DNA from: Takakia lepidozioides
Taxonomy: Eukaryota; Streptophyta; Takakiopsida; Takakiales; Takakiaceae
Assembly (NCBI GenBank): GCA_030704615.1
Contig: CM060731.1
Coordinates: forward strand, 33,106,001-33,170,000
Reading direction: 5' to 3'
DNA: 64,000 nucleotides
This document shows positions 38,301 to 50,300 of the stretch, piece by piece. Every line of letters begins with the position of its first letter. Positions within the stretch are counted from its first letter, which is position 1. The notes beneath the pieces were generated by a model. That model had not been told where the DNA came from and did no database searches. It was given only the letters and a program-made list of their open reading frames with translations. A program made the translations under genes and the position numbers.

Positions 38301-41300
38301 ACATATGAGCAGGGATTGAGTAAAACCAGTACCTGATCATCAAGCAGGCTGAAGACAACATTTAAGACTCCCTGCCTCTTCGACTCCAACTCAACCAACA
38401 CCCTGGCCAGCTGCAGTACATACATGCTCATGAGTAACTTGAACACAGACGCTTGCAGGAAGGCCTAAACCATAACATGGAAGAAAAACCCTAATCATCG
38501 CATTCACCATTGAAGACACGCACTGCTGAGACAGGGCTCATACAGACATTGCCAGGCCCGGTCGGCATCAAGAACCACTTAGGATCAAGCCAGCAATGAG
38601 CACATTGCAAAAGCCATCTGGACATCTAGAGAAATATGGATCTGTATGGAAGGCTAAATATGTTGAGGCCCAGAAGTACAGCAACAGAGTTTTTGGTGGA
38701 TTTGAGACCACAATAGTATTATCCAGTATCCAGGTCACTGGAAGAATATAAAATGTCATTGGGATCTTGGTAAAGATGCTTGGATGCTGGCTATATTTAA
38801 AGGATGCCAGTCTCATCTTCTTAGTCTAGATGGCTGCATGAGCATGATTGAAAGCAAAGAGCACACCTGGCCCTTGAAGCTATCATACACCACAGCAAGC
38901 ACCAGGTTCATAATAAAATACACCCCAAAAAGGATGTACAAGATGAAGAAAATGGCACTGTACCGTGATGCCCTGACATCCCCAGCCCCCACAAACCAAC
39001 ACAACCTCTTGAGTTCTATCACATACCTTCTCACTTCAAGTGCTACACAAAAAGTGGTCATAGCTGAAATCTTGACTACCAATGCTAATTAAGTCCTAAC
39101 TGGAAGCCAGGAGAAGTAGCTACAGAACCACCATACACCTGCTTAGAGCTCAGCAGGATGGAACAAAATTGGTATCTCTCTCACTTTGCAACAGGTTAAC
39201 TACCTACATTGGACAAGAAGTTTCTTCCCCAGTGTAGGCCTGCAAAGGTGGCAGCACAGTTGTCAGATGCCCAGGCAGCTCTTATCAGCTCAAGAACCCA
39301 AATCAAAGCATGTGCATTCCCATTTCCGACATCCAAGCCTCATAACTGTTTTCAAGGATTCCTGTTGGCTTAAGCAAACCCAGGAACTTAGTTCTGACCT
39401 CAGGCAGCTGTGAGGCAAGCCATTCACACAATCATGTTCAGAACTCATTTTATTCATCACCTGCTACATGGGCATCTCCTCTCCCACTGTAGAGCTCAAG
39501 TTCCACAACAAGAGGAGGCTCCCATAGAACCAAGGTCTGATTGACACGACTCAAGTGGAAGCCCACAGACTCATATCCTGCTACTGTAATCAGCAGAAGG
39601 TAAGGGGGACGTAACGTCAAGCATGGCACAAGACTTTACTTGTAGGCAGGTAACCAGGCGTCAGGACTGTTCGAAGTAGTAAACAGGATTGACATTTGAT
39701 ACAGAGTGGAACCGTATGAGGTGAAGACGCTTTTTCCCTGGATGGTGTCCTCGAACAGAACATATGCCAGCCAGCTTGAGAAGAGCACAAACAAAAGCAG
39801 CAGCGCCTGCGGCATGGCTCATAGTCAATTGTTACAGACAAAGACATGGTAGCATACGAGGATCATCAGAAATAGGACATATTGTGGTTGTGAGAATATT
39901 GCTGGGCGTTCGGATCTCAGACATACTGCAGACAACTCCAAGTTCGTCGGTCCATGTACTAATCCCTGATGGCCCCACTAAGATTGCCATGAGTAGCCAA
40001 CCACGTCGAAGATTCCATACATATTTCTTCAATGACAAATGTCTAGCATTGCCATGCCAAGCCATAATCCTAACCTGAATCTTGGTAAGGTTTGGCATAG
40101 CCAACTCACCGCAATATCTGCGAAGGCTGGAATGATCCCTATCAGTGTACGGACGCACTCCAGTAATCCCCTGGCATATCAATGCAGCATTCCAAATTTC
40201 ATTTCGATCAAAGTCTCCTTCGTTGTAATTGGAATATCCCCACTCTGGCAGGGCATTGTGGAGAAATGAAAACGTTGGGTACATAGACATTGAATATATC
40301 GGATATGGAAATCCTGTCAAGTCGGGCAGCTGGAAAGGTAGGGTGGAGTGAACCTGAAAAGCTATATGAACTTTGCAGGTCTAGTTTTCTGAGTATGTAG
40401 ATGTGGAGTATAGTTTGAGAGAGCACACAAACAAGATAGTTAAGATCTTCACTTGGCTCAAGTTAATTATTTTCTCATAGGGGAGTGGAGCCACAGAACA
40501 CGGCCACAGACTTTTGCCTAGTTCCCAACAAAGGGTGCGTAGTGTCACTCAAACATTGCTTCTGGGAGTGTGTGGGTGATCACAGTTAAGAAGACTGACA
40601 CCGACAAGGAGCCTCACTAATAAGAGAAGGCTCGGGTTGCAGATGCATCTGCCTGACTTCCTCTTGAGGGCTCATATTCTCAGCCTATGGACACTCAAAT
40701 CCCGGCTGCATGTGTACTCTTTCTTTCTAACAGTGAGGGGTCTTCTGCTGAATGGAGGGACACAGTTGGAAAAACTGTTCCTATGATTCAAAACAGCCCT
40801 GATGAACTGGAGTATATTTCAATGGCTTATAATGCTCCCATTAGTTATTCTGAGATTGTGGAAGCAATTGAACATTTAAATGGATATAAAGCTGGTGGAC
40901 CTGATGGAATTGTCAACGAGCTTATCAAGCACGGTGGCGATCCCATGATAGAGGCCCTAGTTCTCCTCTTTAACCTTATCTGGAAGACTGAAATGATCCC
41001 CTTTCGCTGGCGACAGGGGGTCATTGTCAATCTATACAAGAAGGGTGACAGAGAGAACCGGGGAACTACCGTGGCATCACGCTCCTCAATGCTGTTGGCA
41101 AGACATTCTGCAGAGTTATAAGTACTCGTCTCGAGGTTGATCTGGAGTCTAGAGGTTGTTTCCACGAAGGCCAAGCTGGCTTTCGGCGAAACAGGGGCTG
41201 TGTGGATCATATCTTCACTCTAAGCCAGATTATCCAGGGAAGGAAAAAAGAAGGGAAACCCACTTATGTCTTTTTCCTGGATGTCAAAAAGGCTTATGAC

Positions 41301-44300
41301 ACAGTGTGGAGAGATGGCCTATGGTTCCGCCTCTGGTCTTGTGGGATCAAGGGAAAGATGTGGAGAGTTGTCCACAACTTGTATGCTCACACCAAAAGCT
41401 GTGTCACTGTTAACGGACAGAAGTCCAACTTCTTTGACATAGACCAAGGTGTAGCTCAAGGATGTACTCTCTCCCCTCTGCTCTTCAATGTTTTCATCAA
41501 TCAACTCCTCGAGGATGTGGAAAGTGAGGGATTTGGGTTAAGGGTGGGTGATACCACCATACCAGCCCTTATGTTTGCGGATGACTTCGCAGGCATAGGG
41601 GAGACTCCAACCAATCTCCAGGAGTTGATTGATTGCGCGAAGAGATACTTTGATCTTTGGGGGCTAGAGGCTAATGTCAGCAAATGTGCAGTGGTAGCAT
41701 TCAACGACAGAGGAGAGGGAGGAAGTGATCTTAAGTGGCAGTGGGGTAGCCAAGAGATCCCGGTCCTCCCTTCCTACACTTACCTGGGTGTTAAGTTCTC
41801 CTCCAATTGTAATTGAGATGCACATATCCGGAAAGTTGTTCAAACTGGCAAGGGCAAAGCTCTGGGGCTCACTAAATTTTTCCACTGCAGAGGGGTCAAC
41901 TCTGAGGTTAAGAAAACCATGCTTTGTCGCGTTATTAGACCTGCCTTGGAGTACGGATCTGCTATATGGGTTGATAACTCCAACCAGGCTAAGTCTCTAG
42001 AATCCATTCAAGTGGGGGTGCTTAAGGAGTGTATGTCAGCATGCTCCAAAACAGCCAATGTGGCTGTTCGGGGTGAGTTTGGCATTCCGTCCCTAAGCTC
42101 CCGACGAGATGAATTCAAGGTCAGATGGTGGGGTCAGCTGCAACATATGCCCAACACCAGATATCCTAAGTTAATCGACTCTATATCTTGGAAACAGGAC
42201 CGCCCTGTCAAACAGGCTAAGTCCTGGCAGAAGAGAGTAGAAGAGATTCTCAAGGACCTGGACCTGGATCCGCAAGTCTTGACCCTGCTGGATAAATCTG
42301 ACTTAGAGGCTGTAGTGTCCTCAGCCATGTCTGTTGCCATGAGATTGTCTGATGAAAATGAAGTTAGGCAGAAAACTTCCCTGAACTTGTTTCCAGTCTG
42401 TGACATGGGGGAGGACATCTTGGATGACCTCAAGGGTCTACCCACTCTCGGCACTAGACTGAAATTTAAACTCAGGGCAGGAAGCCTACCTTTGAACAGC
42501 AAACAGAAGCAGAGAGGAAAGGGAGAGTGCAATTGCCCGTTGTGTGGGCAATCTGAAGACAGTATTCATTTTCTGATACACTGTCCGGGGTTCTCTCACC
42601 AAAGAGACGCTCTCTTCAAATCTATTAAGGGAATTGTGCCTGTACCCCTGTTCACCAACTTTGAAAGTCTCGAGGCTGAGCCAAAAGCCCAGGCCCTCCT
42701 GAGGCCTAGTTTTTGGGCAAATCACACACAGCAGATTGATGCTTGTGTGAAGGGATTTCTAGAGGATATCTGGAAAACCCGGATTAATTCTTTATATGGA
42801 GGTAAGTCTTACTACCAACGTCAGCCCCTGACAGAGGTAGGTTCTGTCCCTTTTGTTCCCGCTCAAACTGGGCGCGGGGTCAATGGCCACAAGGCTACGG
42901 CAAACAACGTCTTATGAGTACAATCTTTTCATCTCCAAAAACAGAAGGTAAGGTTGCTGACTGTACCGAATATTGATGACCACAATGCAAACTCTGACAT
43001 AGGGAGCCAACCGGAAAGGAAGGCTGATGATAGGGCCCAAGTGAAGGACGTAGACCATGTCCACTATAGTGTCTGCAACCAGTACCGCAAACAAAAGCAT
43101 CTGCATTGGACCCATACATACATCCATTATACTGGCACACCCTGTCAAGGATTAATCAGACATTGGAATTTCTTGGCTCTGAGGTATTATGATCGTGGGA
43201 TTTCTACAAGCATTCGCACGCCCAACTGTTCTCATATATTTCCAGAAAGTAACAGAATGACAAGCAACCTCAAGACTTGCCCAGGGTATAAACAAGATTG
43301 CTAATATAGTGGATTTGACAGCAAGGAAACCATTCACTGGGCGCTTGACAGCTGATCAAATATGGGTAACGAGTTCCTCAGAGTAGATACTGAAAAGGAT
43401 TTCAGAGCACATCAAACATACCCTTACGAACATCACCAAATACAAAAAACAGAGTTGTTCAGATTTATGATGGAATCTATTGCAAGTAAAACTGTAATGC
43501 ATCATCATACGACACTTGAAAGACTTACTCTAACAATGTCCAATTGGTTGCTCCAGAACACCTTTCCTGTGAAGAGAATCGGGTAGAATGTATGCACCGC
43601 AAGAATCACCAAAGTAATTGCCTGCAGGATTAAAATTCAGATTCTTAAAAAAAAATTTAAAAAAATCCTGGGCACTATTCTTCTGTGTTCCACGGGCCCT
43701 TCAAGCCTCCACTGCACACAATACATTTGTTTTTCCTACTTTCTTCTCTCTCATATTTGATTCCCTAGAGTATGAAGCAATCTTCAGGATCATCATCTTC
43801 CTCCATGCTTCAGTAACTACCACCACATTGGCTCCAGAGGGCTTTCGCAAGACGAAAGATCAAATGCAGGATTACTGACATGTTGATGCCCCAGACCTAC
43901 CCTTGACATATATATATCTCGTTCCCCCTGAACACACGTCATATACACAGATAGTTTACATGATGTACTCCTTTTTCTGTGGCAAGTCCAGCAAAACCCC
44001 AGTATGAATTGGATTCAACAGTCAATACTAGACGGAAATATGTTCATTTAATCATTTCAACCCTCCCCTTTTGGCTTTGTTCAAAACGCTCCCCCGCCTC
44101 TCCCCTTTCTTCCTGTCTTATTTCTAGTTTTCTTCTTTCACTGCCTCTCTACTGTGTGATCTGAGGGGAGATCCTGTTGCATATTCTGAGATAACCAATC
44201 TGAGGTGTTCCACTACAAGGATCAGAAATACTTGGCAGGCATTTATGCATGCGGGCATCACATCTTAGACAATCCCTTGATCAATAGTTGCTGTTTTTTG

Positions 44301-47300
44301 GCTGCCTGTTGCAGGCTCAACTCTCTTTGTTGTTTCGTGTGTTCTCTTGTCCCATAAGCTCTTAGAGCTTTCCACCGACATTATACAGTGCCACGTCATT
44401 TCTTCCTCTGCAGCGGCAGGAGATTGAGATTGAGGAACATTTCTGGAATCTGGTCTACTAGGAAATCAGCGGCTGCTATCCAGAGACAGCCAATCCCTCA
44501 GAGAGAGATTCAGTTACGAGGCCTAGTAATACCTGGCAGCATATCTTCATGAGGTCCTGAAACTTAGGGAACCTCTTAATATGAAATTTGGGCTTGTTTC
44601 AGGCCCCACTTTTTTCCCTGTTTCTTGCATTCTTTTGTCCCATAAGGTCTTTGAGCTTTCCACAGACGTTATAAAGTACCATTTCATTTCATTTCTTTCT
44701 CTTTGTCCAGTTTGCCTCAACTGCTATGGACAAATTGACAAAGGGTAGGGCTGCCTCCATTCGCCTCCAGGCCAAATGTAAACAGACACCTGCGCATCCG
44801 CCAACCAAAAAGTGGCTCTTTGATACCGTTGTCACCCCAGCCACCACTTATGGCTGTGAGTTCTGGGCACCTGGTGTCCCAGTTTCCTGGTGGGAGAAAA
44901 ATTGGAACCGCTGCAGTCATCTTCCTCCAAACAATGCTTGGTGCTCGGGGCACAACTCCATCACCCATTCTATGTGTGGAGTTTGCATGCGTGCCACTTC
45001 AAACCAAAGCTAGCTTTAGGCTGACAATCTTTCTTAAAAGGTTACAAGCCCTGAACCCCACAGGGCTCACAGCAAGGGCCCTCAAAACATTTATCAGGCT
45101 CCATACAGCAGGCTTCAAGCCCTCCTGGTATGCTTGGATGCAGTATTTTTGAGCGCGATGGACTCTCTGTTGCGCCACAAAATACAGAAGGGGTGGAAAT
45201 CACTTCCAAACAGGATCGCAACTCACTCATCAGAAGAGAACATGCCAATCTAACAACAAAACTCCATTTCTACCGAGAGAAATTCTTAGTTCTCGTGATG
45301 ATAGAATTTTGCGGCCTAATTACCGATCTGCACCTTTATCTCCCTCTCTTCTGAGGGCATTGGGGTGATTCAGGGTGGGCTCCCACAATTTACAGATACA
45401 GACTGGTAGATGGGAAAACTTGCGGCGAGAAGACTGCCTATGCCCAGCATGCACTGGGCCCAACCGTTGTATCGAAACTGAAGACCACTTCCTCCTTTAC
45501 TGCCCTCTTTACTATGAGATCCGCGGGAGATTCCACTGTCTGTTCTGTGAAACCCATTCTCTCACAGAAGTCTTCCATTATGAGGATCAGAATTGCTTGG
45601 CAGCTTATCTGCACAAACATTTCATCTCTCTCCATTTCTTTCTCTCTCGTTTCTCTCTCGCGCGCGCGCGCGCGGCAGCCATCTCCACCACACCATGACG
45701 TCCAAACGCCAAAGGACGGCTGCCGACGAGGTAGACTACCCGTCTCCCTCACGTCGACCTGATTCCCCTCTGCTTCTTCTTCCTGCCCCTGTCTCTCATC
45801 AAGCCTCTCCTTTGCGTCAGTACTCCACAAGGAGTGCTGATGTTCAAACGCTTCGGGACCAAATCTCCATCTTACAAACGAAATGCATCTCTGAGGAGAC
45901 TCTGCAGCAAGTGCTCGCCGCCCGTGACAATGACTCGGAGGAGCGGTTGGCTTCCCTAGACAAAGACTGGGAGACGCGGATGGCTTCCCTTAACAAAAAT
46001 TGGGAAAAGCGCATGGATTCCTTGGACAAAGATTGGCAGAAACGCATGACTTCCTTGGACAAAGATTGGCAGAAGCGCATGACAGACAGATACACAGACT
46101 TGGAGAACAATATGCGAGTTCAGGATAGCGTTTTGCAGGCCTCTCTTCAGGAGTGCACTAGCAAACTTCAAGGTCTGGCGAAACATCTCAATGACAAATC
46201 CACACATATGCGTCTTTCAAAACTTGAAGGCGAAGTGAAGACCTTCACAGAGAAGAGCCTCCCAGATCCCCTCACAGCAAGCATCCACCTGCAGGTGGAA
46301 TCCCTTAGCAAAGAGCTGGAAACACACAAAACTGCGACGTCTACAATGGCTCGGGAGCTCCAAGCTCACAAGGCAGAGGCCTCCTCCTGGGCTAATATAG
46401 TTAAGGGGAGCACATCCCACAACAGTCCTCACTCTCTGGAGGAGACAGTCTCGGCTACCTTGCGAGAGGAACAGCAACGGGCTTTCAAAGCCCTTAACAT
46501 CAGGGTCACTGGGAAGCTAGGGGGCCTTGCTGAGGGGGACCCTCTTGACGCTGCCACCAGCCTTATTCAGCAAAACCTTGCTCTCCCCCGGGGCGCGAGT
46601 GGCATTGAAAGGGCTTGGCGTGCAGGATCTTCAGAGCACAAAGTCCTCTTCATTAGATTCAAGGACAAGGGTGCTCGGGATAGGGTCCTCAGGCAGAGGC
46701 CTCAATTGAGAGGTCAGGGTATGTACCTCAATGATGACTTGACCCCTTTGCAATACAACGCCATGCGGGCGCAACTCTTGCAGGTTAAGCAAGCTCGAGC
46801 TCAAGGGCACTATGCCGTGTACCGAGATGGGAGGGTAATTGTCCGGGAGCACGAACGTCGGCCCTCTAGCTCTAAATAGGGGTTGGGGCACCATGAGACC
46901 AACTTACGCTCACATCTACACATCGGCTCATGGAACTGTAATGCCTCGTTGTGGAGCCACCCTCAAGGGCTTCTAGATATTCTTTCCAAGTGTGATGTTC
47001 TTTTTCTTTTGGAAACTCATGCGTATGAAGGAAAGGACCCCCCTTTTATTCTCGGGTATAGCTTTCAGTCAGTGATTCGTCCACGTACAGGTCTAAAAGG
47101 ATCTGGAGGTGTGGCTTGTTACTTTGTTGTCTGGCTTCTCCCACTTATCTCCTTCCCATACAAAGACCCACTGGCAAGGTACATTTGGTGTCACATCAAA
47201 GGCTACAACATCCTGCTGGCGGGATGTTATTTTGCTCCGGCCGCATCTTCGCACAGCGGCCTACATATTCGAACAGATTCACCATATGTTCCATTGGAAG

Positions 47301-50300
47301 ACGATATGGCCCGTCTCCGTACCCCACAAACGGACATTTTCTTGGTTGGAGATTTCAACGCCCATACAGGATCACTACAGGCCCCCACCTTCGACCACAC
47401 AGATCCTCTACACATCCAACGCTCGCATACGGAATTGGAGAGGCAAAGTGCAGATTCCTCTTGCGAAATCACAAGTTACGGTCACCATCTACTCAAGTTT
47501 TGTGAAACTCAGGGGCTGTCCATTTACAATGGAACAACTAACTTCAAATCCTCCAGCCAGTTCACTTGCCACACGTACAAGGGCCAAAGTGTGGTTGACT
47601 ATCTCTTGGGGAGCCCCTGATAGAATAAGCTCCTTTTACATCACGAGGTACCCAGATTCTGATCACTCTTGCCTTTCCTTTGCATTTCCTTCCATCTCCC
47701 TCCCCGTGAGGATCCCCTCTGCGTCTCTTCCCTTACACCCACGTATCCACTTTAATACCCCTTTCTCTCACTTACACGACGCCGAGTATGAAACATACCT
47801 AGCATCAACCCTCCCTTCCATTCTACATCTATCATCTCCTAACGACAAGGCTACACATCTTACTCAAGCCCTTTGGGACTCAGCCCTGCGATCCTTTCCC
47901 ATCACCCTTCCATCTACCTCCTCACCCTTCTCCACTCGTCATTGCGCACCACTTTATGATGAGGAATGCAAGACTGCTAGACGTCGCATCAAATTTTTAC
48001 TACTTGATACCAATTCTTCTCCAGAGTCCACTAATCTTGCTCTTAAGCACTATAAGTCCCTCATTAGATCCAAAAAGCAAGCCTACACTATCAAGTTGCA
48101 ATCAGAGACGAGAGGCAAAGAGACAAAGAGAAAGGGGTGATCGAGCGAGATAAGAGAAGAGAGGTCCTCGGATTCCTTCCTTGCTAAAATCAGATTTTCT
48201 CCTCGATCTTTTTGGTCCCTCCTTAAACCTCATAGAGATCCCCCCCCAATCACTGACATTCATGTCTGGCATGAGTATGCACAGTCTTTGTACCATTCCC
48301 CAACCCAAACTCCTTCTCCTATAACCTCTAAACCCCTTCACTTCTCTCTCTTTACTACAGCCAATGTCAGTAAGGCAATCAAGAAGCTGCAAAATGGCAG
48401 AGCGGTGGACATTTCAGGACTTCAGAGTGTGTTCATCAAGCATGCTGCACCTACTTTAGCCCCTTTTATAGCTAACCTCTTCAATGAGGTGGTGCAACGG
48501 GGCTTCCCAACAGAGTGGACAAAGAGCATCATCCACCCACTTTTTAAGAGCGGTGACAGGCTCGCACCGACAAACTATCGTACTATCATGGTGTCCTCAT
48601 TACTTGCTAAACTGTTTGGGGCAGTAGTGACCATGGAACTGGATGATTGGGCTGAGCACTCTCGCATTCGTGCTGAGGGACAGGCTGGTTTCCGTCGAAA
48701 CCGATCCACTATTGACCACATCTTCATTCTTCAAGTTATGGTGGAAAGTGCACGCTATGACAAAAGAATGGTCTATGTTTGCTTCGTGGACTTTCACAAA
48801 GCCTTTGATCCAGTTCCTCGGGACCTTCTCTTCCAACGGCTCCATAGAGTGGAAGTCCCTCCAGACATCCTTTGTGCCATCTCTTCTATGTATGAGATTG
48901 TCACTGGCATGGTCAACGTCGCTGGTGAATTCTCAGCCGAGATCCACAGCAACATTGGAGTCAAACAGGGCTGCCCCCTTTCACCTACCCTGTTCGGGAT
49001 CTACATTGACGCCTTGGAGAATTACATATCAAAAAACCATGGGGTTGGGGTCCCATTGGATGGGGGACCAACCCAATCAGATCTCCTCTATGCTGATGAT
49101 GTTGCCTTTTGGCACAATCCCCGGTCTTTCTGCAACGCCATCTCAAAATTTTGGAACAGTTCTGCAAAGACTTTGGGATGCAGGTCAATCTTAGCAAGAC
49201 CAAGATCATGGTCTTCAATGGCCAGGCTGATCGTAGATTCATCTTCAACCAGCAGGAAATTGAGATTGTGAAATCATACCGGTACCTAGGTCTGGTTATC
49301 CACTCCCCCAAGTTTCACTTTGCAGCCACTGCCTTGGACAGGTTGACTAAAGGTAAAGCGGCCTCCGTCCGCCTTCAGGCCAAATGCAAGCAAATACATC
49401 TGCGGCATCCCCCGACCAAAAAGTGGCTGTTTGACACCGTCGTCAGCCCTGCTACCATCTATGGTTGTGAGTTCTGGGCACCTGGTGTCCCTGTCTCCTG
49501 GTGGGAAAAGAATTTGGAACCATTACAGTCATCTTTTCTCCAAGCAATGCTTGGCGCCAGGAGCACAACTCCATCTCAGATCCTAGGTGCAGAGTTCGCA
49601 TGTGTACCATTGCAATCCGAGGCCCTCTTCAGGCTTACAATCTTTCTCCATAGATTGCAGGCCCTTCCACCCAAAGGGCTAGTGGCTAGGGCCCTCACAA
49701 CATCTATGAGGCTCAAAGCTGCAGGTTTCAGGAACTCCTGGTATGCTCGAGTGGACAGTTTATTTCAACGTAACGGACTTTCTACTGCTTTCCTATTACC
49801 AATGAACCCAGATGAGGTGGACATCACATCCAGACATGACCGCAACAGACTCATTCGGAGAGAGCTTATGGAATTACATGTCAAGAGAACTTGGATGCTA
49901 CCCAATCTCACGACAAAGCTCCACTTCTATCGAGAGACATTCTTGGTGCTCCGCGATGATAGAATCTTGAGACCAAATTACCTTTCAGCACCCTTATCTC
50001 CTTCCCTCTTGAGGGCATTGGGGCGGTTCAGGGTGGGTTCCCACAACCTACGGATAGAGACTGGCAGATGGGAAAACCTGCAACAGGAGGACCGCCTATG
50101 TCCAGCTTGCATAGGGCGCAGCAAGGAAATTGAAACTGAAGAACACTTCTTCTTCTACTGCCCTCTATACTACGAGATCCGTGGGAGATTCCACTGTTTA
50201 TTCAGTGGAACCCAAACTCTCACTGATGTCTTTCACTATGAGGATCAAAAATGCTTGGCAGCCTACCTACACGAGGCCTTCACCCTTAGACAATCGCTAG

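Noticed and set aside
42134-42532. 132-codon minus-strand frame
   Set aside because: It is the shadow of the LINE-B reverse transcriptase on the plus strand.
46893-46895. ATG as start of LINE-A ORF2
   Set aside because: It is not in the frame of the endonuclease, so it cannot start ORF2 in this copy.
47109-47580. Plus-strand frame overlapping the LINE-A endonuclease
   Set aside because: The endonuclease motifs are in the other frame here. Only the part after about 47610 is real ORF2, reached by a frameshift.
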